From positions 1 to 31,924 of the forward strand of contig JAYQKE010000009.1 of the NCBI GenBank assembly GCA_038142525.1: DNA of 31,924 bases, given 5' to 3'. Source of the stretch: CAJQHK01 sp038142525 (GTDB lineage: Bacteria; Pseudomonadota; Alphaproteobacteria; Rickettsiales; UBA1997). A program made the translations under genes and the position numbers. This document shows, piece by piece, positions 1 to 8,412 of this stretch. The notes under the pieces are model-generated. The model had not been told where the DNA came from, searched no databases, and saw nothing but the letters and a program-made list of their open reading frames with translations. Position 1 is the first letter of the stretch; each line of letters starts with the position of its first letter.

Positions 1-1
1 T

Positions 2-1153
2 CAAACAGTTAAATCAAGTGTAATAGGACTTGTTGGTACAGCGCCACAAGGCCCAGTAAATACACCAACCTTAATTCTTGGCTCAAGAGCAAAAGCGACC
101 GAAATCTTCGGTGAAAATAATGATGCCAATAAAGATTATACCATACCAAAAGCTTTGGATGGAATATTCGATCAAGCTGGTGCAATGGTTGTCGTGATAA
201 ATGTTGCTGATCCAGCAAATCCTGCCCATTTAACAACTGGCATTCTTGATCCTGCTAATATCATAGATGCCGATGTTGTTGGTGGCGTTGATGGAGCAAC
301 TGGTCAATATAAAGGTGTTCACGCTCTTTTGTCAGCAAATACAGAGCTTGCGGTAACTCCAAGAATCTTGATTGCCCCAAATTTCACGCATGATATGCCA
401 AGTGGCAATGCTAATCCTGTGGTTAGTGAACTTCTAGGAATAGCAGAAAACCTAAGAGCGATTATTATTGCCGATCTTCCAAACACCAATGACACCGATG
501 CAATCGATTATGTAGGTGACTTTGGATCCGCCAGAGTATTTGCGGTTTATCCTTGGGTAAAAGTTTTAGATAGTTTGGGTGTAATAGTTGAAGAACCATC
601 ATCTGCAAGAGTAGCTGGTTTAATTGTAAAATCTGATAATGACAGAGGATTTTGGTGGTCGCCATCAAATCTGGTAATTAATGGCATTGTGGGAATTTCT
701 AAGCCAATAGATTTTGTTTTAGGGGATATAAATTCAAAAGCTAACTACCTCAATGAAAATAACATCACAACCATAATTCAAGAAAGTGGTTTTAGATTAT
801 GGGGCAACAGAACTTTATCAGCTGATCCTAAATGGGCATTTCTTCAAGCAAGAAGAACTGCTGATATGATTAATGATTCTCTTCTTAAAGCTCACCTATG
901 GGCAGTGGACAGAAATATCACCAAAACCTACATCGAGGATGTTTTGGAAGGAGTTAATAATTATTTAAGATATCTAAAAAATAACGGAGCGATTATTGGC
1001 GGAACTGCCTTTGCTGATCCTGAATTAAATACTCCTGATCAAATAGCTCAAGGCAAAGTTACTTTTGAGTTTGACTTCACTCCTCCTTATCCAGCAGAAC
1101 ATATAATCTTTAGATCAAGAATGACTGATGATTATTTGTCTGAAATTATTTAA
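2..1153 (+). CDS. FI: P2-like contractile tail sheath protein (FI), 5' partial
   Basis: The reading frame is open from base 2, so the true start lies just outside the window; 383 residues are visible against about 396 in P2 FI, so only the extreme N-terminus is missing. The visible N-terminus has the sheath hallmark SSVIGLVGTAPQGP followed by NTPTLILGS. Near the C-terminus, FEFDFTPPYPAEHIIFRSRMT is the usual conserved sheath end. The protein polymerises around the tail tube and contracts to drive it through the cell envelope. It is followed 18 bases later by the tube gene, the canonical FI-FII order of P2. The first internal ATG (155) is not the real start, because the conserved N-terminal motif lies upstream of it. 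Confidence 0.93.
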   Translation, partial: QTVKSSVIGLVGTAPQGPVNTPTLILGSRAKATEIFGENNDANKDYTIPKALDGIFDQAGAMVVVINVADPANPAHLTTGILDPANIIDADVVGGVDGATGQYKGVHALLSANTELAVTPRILIAPNFTHDMPSGNANPVVSELLGIAENLRAIIIADLPNTNDTDAIDYVGDFGSARVFAVYPWVKVLDSLGVIVEEPSSARVAGLIVKSDNDRGFWWSPSNLVINGIVGISKPIDFVLGDINSKANYLNENNITTIIQESGFRLWGNRTLSADPKWAFLQARRTADMINDSLLKAHLWAVDRNITKTYIEDVLEGVNNYLRYLKNNGAIIGGTAFADPELNTPDQIAQGKVTFEFDFTPPYPAEHIIFRSRMTDDYLSEII

Positions 1154-1171
1154 CCCCAAATATAAAGAAAA

Positions 1172-1672
1172 ATGATTCCAAAAATATTAAAGAATTTCAA
1201 TCTCTTCATTGATGGTAGAGGTTATGTTGGTAAATGTGATGAGGTTAATCCTCCAAAATTATCTATAAAATCAGAAGAATATAAAGCTGGTGGGATGGAC
1301 GCTCCCATAGCTATTGATATGGGAATGGAAAAGCTGGAAGCTTCATTTACATTATCAGAATATGACAAAGATGTTTTAAAGCAATTTGGCCTTATCAGTG
1401 GCAATGGTGTTCAAGTAACACTTCGAGGTGCTTTGCAAGATGATGCAACTACGTCACCAATAATCATCAAACTTCGTGGCATGTATACCGAAATGGATAT
1501 GGGCAAATTCTCAGCTGGAGAAAAAGGAACTCTAGCTTGCACAATTGCTTGTAGATATTACAGCCTAGAAATTGATGGAGAACAATTAATCGAAGTCGAT
1601 ATTGATAATATGACCAGAATTATTGGCGGTGTTGATAAAATGACAGAAATTCGTGATGCTATTGGAATTTAG
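1172..1672 (+). CDS. FII: P2-like major tail tube protein (FII)
   Basis: At 166 residues this is close to P2 FII (172). It begins MIPKILKNFNLFIDGRGYVG and has the family pattern of a GGMDAPIAIDMGMEKLEASF segment followed by TLRGALQDD. It forms the inner rigid tube of the contractile tail and is the partner of the upstream sheath. The gene is intact. The next P2 tail gene (E) does not follow directly: an unrelated 0.8 kb gene is inserted between them. Confidence 0.93.
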   Translation: MIPKILKNFNLFIDGRGYVGKCDEVNPPKLSIKSEEYKAGGMDAPIAIDMGMEKLEASFTLSEYDKDVLKQFGLISGNGVQVTLRGALQDDATTSPIIIKLRGMYTEMDMGKFSAGEKGTLACTIACRYYSLEIDGEQLIEVDIDNMTRIIGGVDKMTEIRDAIGI

Positions 1673-1722
1673 AATAAAAATTTCTATTATTGAGTATTTG
1701 ATAATATGAATATTTTAATTTT

Positions 1723-2458
1723 ATGATAGGTAGCTCTCAATATACTTCTAGAATTGTCGCTTTTATAGATATACTTGGCTTTAGGAATCTCATATCTTCT
1801 TTAGTAAAAGATTCAAAGCTACACAGGAATATATCAATCTCTTTCTTTATTAAAACATCGTGGCCAATTATCGGGCAATGAAAAAACAAGCTTTAGTAAC
1901 TTAGAGGTTTCTACTTTTTCTGACTCAATTGTCATATCCACTGAAAACAACAATGCTATTTCGCTCATTTATGCTTGTGGTTGGATTCAGGCTGAACTTT
2001 TTCAATTAGGAATATTAACAAGAGGCGGAATATCATCTGGTTTAATGGTTCACAAAGATAACATTATGTATGGTGAAGGTCTTCTAAAATCATATGATTT
2101 AGAGACTAAATGCGCTATTTATCCACGAATATTAATTGATTCAATGTTGGTTAATAACTTTAACCAAAAAATTAAAACATTTTTCTTATCAAAAGATGTC
2201 GACGGATTATGGTTTGTTGACCCTTTTAAATTTGATGCCTCTGCAAACATAGTAGATGACGCTATTGCCGATGGTTATGACCCAAGAGAAATATATTTCT
2301 CTGAACTCCTTCAATGTATTGAGAAGAATATTAAAGACGCAAAAAGTGATAGCGTATTTGCAAAATGGAAATGGCTTAAAAGTAAAGCAGAGCCTGCACA
2401 AAAAGAATATATAAAAACACGAAAATCCAATATTTCAAAAATATTTAGATCAACTTAA
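1723..2458 (+). pseudogene. Class III nucleotidyl cyclase-like protein inserted in tail operon (frameshifted)
   Basis: The start ATG at 1723 opens a frame giving RIVAFIDILGFRNLI, which resembles the first metal-binding strand (F-x-D-I-x-G-F) of class III nucleotidyl cyclases. A one-base indel near 1808-1825 moves coding to another frame, where EVSTFSDSIVIS, then RGGISSG and YGEGLLKSYDLE follow; these resemble the second metal Asp strand and the later strands of the same fold. The restored protein would be about 245 residues. It is not a P2 structural gene and sits as a cargo (moron) gene between tube FII and chaperone E, four bases before E. The cyclase relationship is inferred from short motifs, and the transition-state residues were not confirmed. 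It could be a catalytically inactive cyclase-fold protein. Confidence 0.6.
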
Positions 2459-2462
2459 AAAA

Positions 2463-2747
2463 ATGCAAAATATTAAATTAAATTATCCAATCAAATCAGA
2501 TGGTACAAATATCGCTGATTTGAATATGAGAAGATCAAAAGTCAAAGATCGCCTTGTTGTTGCCAAAATGAAATCTGCAAGTGACGAAGAAAAAGAAATC
2601 CGTCTTTTCGCTAATCTTTGCGAGGTGCGACCATCAATTATTGAAGATCTGGATGAGTCTGATTATGCAACTTTACAAAAGGCATATATGGATTTTTTCA
2701 AATCCGAGGGAATATCAGACGAGCCATCGTTATTCTCTCAAAAATAA
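2463..2747 (+). CDS. E: P2-like tail assembly chaperone gpE
   Basis: 94 residues, the expected size for P2 gpE (91). The sequence opens MQNIKLNYPIKSDGTNIADL with NMRRSKVKDRL, typical of the E/gp41/gp14-like phage tail assembly chaperone family. Its C-terminal stop is preceded by a run of five A (2740-2744). In the -1 frame across this run lies the conserved GpE' segment, so the gene should give both a short and an extended chaperone. It acts with the tape measure encoded immediately downstream during tail assembly. Confidence 0.88.
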   Translation: MQNIKLNYPIKSDGTNIADLNMRRSKVKDRLVVAKMKSASDEEKEIRLFANLCEVRPSIIEDLDESDYATLQKAYMDFFKSEGISDEPSLFSQK

Positions 2748-2848
2748 CCCATTGGCCACTTTCAGAAATTATTGAGCTAACTGAAGAAGAATTTTGCTTA
2801 TTTTATGATGAAGCGATTTTGATCCAAAAAGAAACTAACGAAATTTAA
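2741..2848 (+). CDS. E': gpE' extension, reached by -1 ribosomal frameshift from gpE
   Basis: In the -1 frame relative to E, the codons across and after the E stop read KITHWPLSEIIELTEEEF, followed by CLFYDEAILIQKE. This is the W-P-L-S-E-x-x-E-L signature of the P2 GpE family. It has no start codon of its own. The slip is most likely at C-AAAAA-TAA (2739-2747), giving a fused E+E' chaperone of about 127 residues; in P2 the same arrangement is translated by programmed -1 frameshifting. The site here is not a perfect X-XXY-YYZ heptamer. Unlike the other frame changes in the window, this one is expected from the family. Confidence 0.75.
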   Translation, partial: KITHWPLSEIIELTEEEFCLFYDEAILIQKETNEI

Positions 2849-2855
2849 TTAAATT

Positions 2856-5159
2856 ATGCCAGCTACTAAAGCATCAGTTTCAGTTTTAATTGGTGCAGAA
2901 ATAGGTAAATCTTTTAAAGGAGCTTTTTGGATCTGCAAATAAGCAATTATCTTCTCTTGGCTCTACTATTAAAAAAGTAAGTGATAGAGCTTCCCAAATT
3001 GAAGCCTTCAAGAAATCATCCAGAGCTACTAAAGAATCCGGAGTTGCTTATCGTGATGCCAGACAAAAACTGAGTATATTAAGCAAAGAAATCGCCAACA
3101 CCAACAGTCCAACTAAACAGCTTCAAAATAACTTTAGAAAAGCTAAAAGACTAGCTGATCAAACAAAAAGATCATTTCTTGAAACCGCTAGTTCTACAAG
3201 GCAAATGGGCAAAGCTCTTCGCTCCTCTGGGATCGACATTAAAAACTTTAATAAAGAACAGTCAAAATTAAGTAAAAATCTTAATGTTCTAAAGAGACGC
3301 CAAACAAGCTTACAAAATAACCAGAATGCCAAAGATGCCAATCTTGGTAAAAGAGCAAATTATCGCTCTCAAATGGTGGATGCTGTCGCTCTTGGTGGAG
3401 CTCTTTATTCTGCCGTTCGTCCAGCTGTAGATTTTGAACTGGCTATGGCAAAAATTGGCGCAATTACCAATGAAGCGAAGAGGTGGTAAAGGCTTTAAGA
3501 GTCTAACAAAGCAAGCAAGAGAGCTAGGGCGTACTACGCAATATACAGCAAGTCAAACTGCAGAAGCTATGCAATTTCTTGGTATGGCAGGACTTAGCAC
3601 TAATCAAATTTTAGCGGCAACTCCAAGCGTTTTAAATTTGGCAATCGCTGGAAATATGGATCTCGGCAGAACTGCAGATATTACTTCCAATATTCTAACT
3701 GGTTTTAATATGGAAGCGGAAAGGACTGGTGAAGTTGCTGATATTTTAGCTCAAGCAAGTAGATCGACAAATGTTAATGTTGAGATGCTTGGGCAAACCA
3801 TGAAATTTATTGCTCCCTGCCGCTGACAGTTGGTGGAACTCTAAAAGAGACCGCTACTCTTGCTGGTGTTTTAGGTGATGCTGGTATTCAGGCATCAATG
3901 TCAGGCGTAATGTTAAGATCTGCATATCTTCGACTTCTTGCTCCAGCGAAATCAGGAGCAAAGGCTCTTGGTAAAATGAGAGAGGAAATGGGAGTTAGCG
4001 CAGAAGAAATGCCTGATGTTGCCAAAGAAGCTCTACTTGCTCAAAAAGATTATCAGGAATTGGAGTTAAAGTTTTCGATAATGGCAAGATGCGATCAATG
4101 GTTACCATCTTAAAAGAAATGGCTGTTGCCATGAAAGATGCATCTGATGAAGAAAAATTATCCACAATAAAAGATATTTTTGGAACAAGAGCAACTTCTG
4201 GTGCGTTGGCAATTTTTAAATCTGTTGAAACTGGCAGGCTAGATGAGGTTGAGCAAAAAATTAATAATTCCACTGGCGCTTGCCAAGGAAATGGCAGATC
4301 GGTTAAAAAATACTACTGTTGGTGCATTTAAAGAATTTGGATCAGCTATTGAATCGGTTGGAATATCAATTGGCTCAGTTTTACTTCCAGCATTTGCAAC
4401 TATTGCCAGAAAGGCAACGAGTATCGCAGGGAGAATAAGTATTTTAGCAGAAAAGTTTCCAGTTCTTACCAAATATATCGGTCTAGCGGTAGCTGGATTA
4501 ATCAGTTTTAAAGTAACGGCAATTGCCACTGGCTATGCTTTTACCTTCTTAAAAGGAGGTTTTTTAGCGACTAAGGGAAGTATTATCGCCTTTAGAACCG
4601 CAATGACATTAATGAGCTTTGCTGTCCCAACTGTGATTACCGCTATTAAAGCACTGGGCATTGCTGTAATGACAAATCCGATTGGCTTAATTATTGGAGG
4701 GATTGCAATTGCAAAGCAGGACTTCTAATTGCCAACTGGACTCCTGTTGGTGAATTCTTTAAAAATCTTTTTAGTGGAGTTATTGGCTGGGTGCAAAAAG
4801 CATTTGCATGGGTTGGTAAATTATTAAAACCACTTGAGAAAGTTGCTGGCATTGTTGGCAAAGGTTTTAAATCTGTAGCTGGAGTATTTTCTGGTGATGA
4901 AAATAAAAGCCAAAAAATAGGAGATACCGTAAAAGAAATTGAAGATAACTCCTTCTCTGATCAGCAATTATTAGAAACTAGCAATATCTCAAATATTGCT
5001 GGTAATAGTTCCAGTTCAAATATTTCTATCTCCGCACCAATTACCATTAATGCTAGAACTGACGCTGATGAAAAAACCATCGCCAATCAAGTGCGAATAG
5101 CAATTGACGAGGTAATGCATAAATTTGCGGTTAGAAAGCAATCTTTAAATTACGATTAG
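2856..5159 (+). pseudogene. T: Tail tape measure protein (T), six frameshifts
   Basis: The ATG at 2856 begins MPATKASVSVLIGAEIGKSF. Coding then passes through frame changes near 2925, 3480, 3822, 4058, 4278 and 4716, and continues without loss to the stop at 5159. The restored product is about 767 residues. It carries the phage tape-measure core (KQARELGRTTQYTASQTAEA, AMQFLGMAGLS, TRATSGALAIF), a hydrophobic helical stretch around 4480-4720, and a C-terminal ISAPITINARTDAD segment. This protein sets tail length and usually leaves the tail during DNA ejection. Coding quality between the shifts is good, so the breaks may be sequence errors. If real, no functional tail would be made. Confidence 0.88.
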
Positions 5160-5161
5160 CC

Positions 5162-5656
5162 ATGGCATTAGATTTTTTCAAAAATATCAGCAGCAAGCTA
5201 ACTGTGAATAGCCTGCTCAAAATAGATATGATGATGATTTTGGGAGCTTATCGTTTTGCTGTAAAAAACTCTGCTTATCAAACTCTAAAAAGACAAAGCG
5301 AATATAAATGGCAGGAAGTTAATAGACTGGGCAGTAATCCAGCTCTGCAATTTACTGGCTTTGGCGTTGAAACAATTGATCTTGAGGGAATTATCTATCC
5401 TCATTTTAAAGGTGGATTAAAGCAAATTACTCTAATGAGATCTCAAGCTGGTCTTGGCAAGCCATTATTTCTAATATCAGGAAATGGCTTCGCCTTTGGC
5501 AGATGGTGCATTTCTAAAATATCAGAAAATCAGAGTAATTTTTTAAAAGATGGCGACCCCAGAAAAATAGAATTTTCCATCACATTAAAGAGATATGGTG
5601 AGGATAAAAAGAGGGGAACAAAAGGAATTATTCAAAATATTGCATCGAGTTTATGA
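5162..5656 (+). CDS. U: P2-like tail protein gpU
   Basis: 164 residues, matching P2 gpU (159). The segment MMMILGAYRFAVKNSAYQTL, followed by KRQSEYKWQEVNRLG, is the family's N-terminal core, and FGRWCISKISENQS with IEFSITLKRYG forms its C-terminal end. The core begins at an internal ATG (5228), so the first 22 residues may be an extension or the start may be later; I kept 5162 because it lies two bases after the tape-measure stop. gpU is a tail terminator/completion-type protein. Its stop overlaps the start of X as ATGA. Confidence 0.87.
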   Translation: MALDFFKNISSKLTVNSLLKIDMMMILGAYRFAVKNSAYQTLKRQSEYKWQEVNRLGSNPALQFTGFGVETIDLEGIIYPHFKGGLKQITLMRSQAGLGKPLFLISGNGFAFGRWCISKISENQSNFLKDGDPRKIEFSITLKRYGEDKKRGTKGIIQNIASSL

Positions 5657-5861
5657 GCATCATTTATACAACAAGAGATGGTGATGTTTTGGATCAAATC
5701 TGCCAGAATTATTATGGCAGACAGCAAAAATAATAGAGCAAGTTTTGGAAGCTAATCCTCATCTAGTTGAATTAGAAGCTGTTTTTGACGCTGGAGTAAA
5801 AATCACCTTACCAGAAATAACCATTCAAAAAGAATCTGAAATAGTAAAGCTCTGGACATGA
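5653..5861 (+). pseudogene. X: P2-like tail protein gpX (frameshifted)
   Basis: The ATG at 5653 overlaps the U stop and gives MSIIYTTRDGDVLDQICQNY, followed by YGRQQ. A one-base slip in the A5 run near 5725-5730 leads to IIEQVLEANPHLVELEAVF and ends VKLWT at 5861, overlapping the D start as ATGA. The restored 68-70 residues match P2 gpX in length, and the pattern of GDTLD..C..YYGR, then LEANPGL and a terminal V-x-L-W is the LysM-like tail protein X signature. It is thought to act in baseplate/tail hub assembly. Confidence 0.85.
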
Positions 5862-6841
5862 AGCCAATATTTAAAGTCAAGACGGATGATAAAGATATCA
5901 CTGACACTTTATTACCAAGATTAGTGTCTTTAAATATTACCGATGAAACTGGTCTTGTTTCTGATAAGGCAGAAATCCTACTCGATAACAGAGATAATAT
6001 TTTAGAAATTCCACCAAGAGGCACAAATCTTGAAATATCTCTTGGTTATGAGAATCAGGATTTAGTTTTGATGGGAAGCTATATTGTAGATAATATTGAT
6101 CTATCCTCGCCACCATCAAGGATGAGGATTATTGCTAAAGCCAGTAATACAAAAATCAAAGATTTAACCAACAAAATCAGATCACCAAAAAGCAGATCAT
6201 GGCATGAATATAGCCTAGTTGGCATAGTAAGTAAAATTGCCAAAGAGCATAAATTCATATCTCTAATTGATGAATATTTTGAGCAAATCTACATAGCTCA
6301 TATTGACCAAACCAATGAGAGTGATCTGTCATTTTTAACTAACTTTGCCAGAGATTATGATGCTTTTATTAAGTTCGTAGCAGGAAAGCTAATTTTTGCC
6401 AAAAAGAATAAAGGCACAACCATCACTGGTAAGGAGCTACCAAAATTAGAACTTTCTGAAAATCAAATATCTAGCTGGAGATTAAATATTCTTGATCGAG
6501 GTAAGTTTGGCAAAGTCATTGCTAAATATCACGACTTTGCAACCGCAGAAGAAAAGAAGGTCGCATCTGGAACAGGTGAGCCTGATTATGAGATGCGATA
6601 CACATTCACAGATCAAAATAGAGCCTTGGAAGCCGCTAAAGCAAAATTAGCAGAATTTGAGAGAGGAATAAGCAAATTAGAAATATCACTTCCTGGTAAT
6701 CCTATTTTAAGCGCTGAGAGCAAAATAATCATACCAGACATCAAATATCTAAAAGACAGGACATGGATTGTTGAAGCCATAACTCACGATATCAGTGACC
6801 AAGGTTATCAATCCACTATTAACGCCGTAGAAAAATTTTAA
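5858..6841 (+). CDS. D: P2-like gpD, tail hub / late control protein
   Basis: 327 intact residues, slightly shorter than P2 D (387). The start fold MKPIFKVKTDDKDITDTLLP, the SLNITDETGLVSDKAEILLD segment, the LSFLTNFARDYDAFIKF segment and the C-terminal WIVEAITHDIS are typical of the gpD/gp27-like hub family. The protein forms the ring joining tail tube and spike. It is translationally coupled to X (ATGA) and is the last tail gene of the canonical FI-FII-E-T-U-X-D order. Confidence 0.92.
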   Translation: MKPIFKVKTDDKDITDTLLPRLVSLNITDETGLVSDKAEILLDNRDNILEIPPRGTNLEISLGYENQDLVLMGSYIVDNIDLSSPPSRMRIIAKASNTKIKDLTNKIRSPKSRSWHEYSLVGIVSKIAKEHKFISLIDEYFEQIYIAHIDQTNESDLSFLTNFARDYDAFIKFVAGKLIFAKKNKGTTITGKELPKLELSENQISSWRLNILDRGKFGKVIAKYHDFATAEEKKVASGTGEPDYEMRYTFTDQNRALEAAKAKLAEFERGISKLEISLPGNPILSAESKIIIPDIKYLKDRTWIVEAITHDISDQGYQSTINAVEKF

Positions 6842-6842
6842 A

Positions 6843-7135
6843 ATGCTCGGAAAAGAAGATAAAAAATTAAGCCAAATAACTCTCACTTCAATTGAGCTAG
6901 AAGAGCTTTTAACCAAAGCTTCAAAGCAAGGTGCCAAAGTGCTCTAAAGGAGATTGGTTTAGATGATGATTTAGCCTATATGGATATTGCCAATTTGCGG
7001 GAATTGCTCAAATCACTACGCATGGCAAAAAAGCATGCTTTTAAGGTTTTTATCAGATGGATGATTTTTGGATTTATGACTCTGATTACCGCAGGGTTTA
7101 TAGCTCTTATTGGTGATCATATAAAATTTAAATAA
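6843..7135 (+). pseudogene. DUF6127-like small membrane protein (frameshifted)
   Basis: The ATG at 6843, one base after the D stop, gives MLGKEDKKLSQITLTSIELE and EELLTKASKQGAK. A -1 shift near 6935-6941 then leads to ALKEIGLDDDLAYMDIANLR, a basic stretch (KSLRMAKKHAFKVFIRW) and a hydrophobic helix (MIFGFMTLITAGFIALIG) before the stop at 7135. The restored protein is about 97 residues. The pattern of a short helix, an acidic D-x-x-x-DI-x-xLR-x-L-L motif and a C-terminal membrane helix resembles DUF6127 proteins, which I know from alphaproteobacterial prophages between tail and lysis genes. Its function is unknown; an accessory lysis role is possible from the position only. Confidence 0.6.
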
Positions 7136-7142
7136 ATAAAAA

Positions 7143-7535
7143 ATGCCAAAATATTCAAATAGGTCAAAAGAAAAATTAGCGAGTTGTCATCCTGATTTGC
7201 AGAAACTTTTTAATGAAGTCATTAAAAATTATGATTGCACAATTATTGAAGGCTTTAGAAGTAATGAATGCCAAGAAGAGCTTTACTATCAAGGAAAATC
7301 AAAGCTAAAAGCAGGAAAAAGTAAACATAATCAAAACCCATCTCTAGCAATTGACGTCGTTCCATATCCAATAAATTGGAATAATAGGATCGGATTTTAT
7401 CACTTCGTTGGCTATGTAAAAGCTACAGCAGATCAACTCAATATTAAAATTAGATGCGGAGCTGATTGGGATAATGACAATGATTTACATGATCAGACAT
7501 TTTTTGATTTACCACATTTTGAATTAATAAATTAG
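7143..7535 (+). CDS. Phage endolysin, M15-family D-Ala / L-Ala-D-Glu peptidase
   Basis: 130 residues without a signal peptide, as expected for a holin-released endolysin. The zinc-peptidase motif SKHNQNPSLAIDVVPY (His62, Asp71) and the C-terminal DLPHFEL (His124, with Glu126 beside it) give the H-D-H metal set of M15 peptidases; EGFRSNECQEELY is the usual substrate-groove segment. It cleaves stem or cross-link peptides in peptidoglycan at the end of the lytic cycle. It lies directly before a holin and a spanin pair, which confirms a lysis cassette. Confidence 0.9.
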   Translation: MPKYSNRSKEKLASCHPDLQKLFNEVIKNYDCTIIEGFRSNECQEELYYQGKSKLKAGKSKHNQNPSLAIDVVPYPINWNNRIGFYHFVGYVKATADQLNIKIRCGADWDNDNDLHDQTFFDLPHFELIN

Positions 7536-7540
7536 CAAGC

Positions 7541-7789
7541 ATGACTAACAAATTTTTACAAGATTCCAAAGGTAATAAATCCTCTAAAAGATTATGGGGT
7601 TCAATTCTGCTTGGTTCAGGAATTATATTTTCCATTATTTTATTTGCTTATTCACTTTATCAAGGAGCGGCAGATGCCCCAACCGCTCTTGGTATCATTA
7701 ATATGTTCTTAATCTCAGGTGGTGGATTGCTTGGGATAGGAGTTTTTGAGAAAGGAATAAATATTAAAAGAAGATGCTCGAAGGATTAA
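7541..7789 (+). CDS. Phage holin, two transmembrane segments
   Basis: 82 residues with a short charged N-terminus, a first hydrophobic helix (about 18-41), a short loop, a second glycine-rich helix (about 49-69) and a basic tail. This size and topology fit a small two-helix (class II-like) holin that opens the inner membrane for the M15 endolysin encoded five bases upstream. Its 3' end overlaps the inner spanin gene by 16 bases. The call rests on topology and context rather than a strong family motif. Confidence 0.75.
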   Translation: MTNKFLQDSKGNKSSKRLWGSILLGSGIIFSIILFAYSLYQGAADAPTALGIINMFLISGGGLLGIGVFEKGINIKRRCSKD

Positions 7790-7989
7790 TAATAAAATCA
7801 GTGATATTTTTGGCAGGAATTTGCGCTATTTTTGGCTTTGGATTTTTTAAAGGCAAAAAATCAGAAAAAATTAAGCAACTTAAAAATAATGTTAGCGATG
7901 CAAAAAAATCTAAAAAGAGGCAAATTAATCGTAGGAATGATAGCATTTCTACTGTTAAACGCAGGATGCAAAAATACATCCGCAAATAA
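7774..7989 (+). CDS. Inner-membrane spanin (Rz-like, LysB-type)
   Basis: 71 residues: an N-terminal signal-anchor helix (IIKSVIFLAGICAIFGFGFF) followed by a strongly charged periplasmic stretch rich in K, N, S and R that is probably helical. This is the i-spanin layout, although the periplasmic part is shorter than in lambda Rz. It overlaps the holin upstream and contains most of the outer spanin gene in another frame, the typical Rz/Rz1 arrangement. Identification is by topology and context. Confidence 0.65.
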   Translation: MLEGLIIKSVIFLAGICAIFGFGFFKGKKSEKIKQLKNNVSDAKKSKKRQINRRNDSISTVKRRMQKYIRK

Positions 7990-8107
7990 CCTCTGCCTTT
8001 GGGCAAATCCTATCACAATAACCGAGTCAGAGTTAAATTCCTTAAGTGAAGAAACGCTTCGCCAAATTGATAATTTCAATCAGGAATTTGAGGAAAGATG
8101 CAGTTAG
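7898..8107 (+). CDS. Outer-membrane spanin lipoprotein (Rz1-like, LysC-type)
   Basis: I chose the ATG at 7898 because it gives a proper lipoprotein signal: MQKNLKRGK, a hydrophobic core (LIVGMIAFLLL) and a lipobox-like LNAGC. The mature part (about 45 residues) has the Rz1 pattern: NNLCLWANPITITESELNS followed by LSEETLRQIDNFNQEFEERC. The open frame extends up to 7832, but an earlier start would bury the signal peptide. About 92 bases overlap the i-spanin gene in a different frame. Inner and outer spanins join to fuse the two membranes in the last step of lysis. Confidence 0.75.
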   Translation: MQKNLKRGKLIVGMIAFLLLNAGCKNTSANNLCLWANPITITESELNSLSEETLRQIDNFNQEFEERCS

Positions 8108-8137
8108 AAAATCAGCATTTATTTAAGCAAAATAGCA

Positions 8138-8223
8138 CTAATTGACTTGATAGACAAACCTTACGAAGCTAATATATACCTAGCTTTACAAGGCTTTTTA
8201 ATAAAAAATATCAATCAAATTAG
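8138..8223. repeat. Imperfect inverted-repeat (palindromic) element
   Basis: The outer arms are CTAATTGACTTGATA on the left and TATCAATCAAATTAG on the right. The inner arms pair AAGCTA with TAGCTT around an AT-rich loop, and CCTTa with CAAGG. The element fills most of the 119-base gap between the lysis cassette and the next gene. It shares the string CAAGGCTTTTT and a following TATCAA with the larger palindrome at 14673-14845, so the two may belong to one family. It could also act as a transcription terminator for the lysis operon. Confidence 0.5.
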
Positions 8224-8226
8224 CTT

Positions 8227-8412
8227 ATGAAAAATTCTGAAGTTTTAGCATTTTTTAATAAATTTTTACCTGAGACAAATCCTAAATTTTGTGATGATTT
8301 TTACAAAATTTTAAAAGAAGAGCAAATCAAAAATAATCAACCTTGGATGAAGGATTTAGTTCTACTGGTTGATGGAATTAACGCCGATAATAAATCAAAA
8401 AATAGAAAATAA
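8227..8412 (+). CDS. Hypothetical protein, 61 aa
   Basis: A short acidic/basic soluble protein (MKNSEVLAFFNKFLPETNPK) with no signal peptide or membrane helix and no family I recognise. It overlaps the next gene by one base (TAATG), so the two are probably translated together. It lies at the distal edge of the prophage-type genes and could be a phage accessory or host gene. Confidence 0.5.
   Translation: MKNSEVLAFFNKFLPETNPKFCDDFYKILKEEQIKNNQPWMKDLVLLVDGINADNKSKNRK

Noticed and set aside
2581..2775. 64-residue frame overlapping gene E
   Set aside because: It is the +1 shadow of E; the conserved E' segment is in the other (-1) frame.
7832..8107. 91-residue version of the outer spanin starting at 7832
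   Set aside because: It would place a charged stretch before the lipoprotein signal; the ATG at 7898 gives a normal lipoprotein signal peptide.
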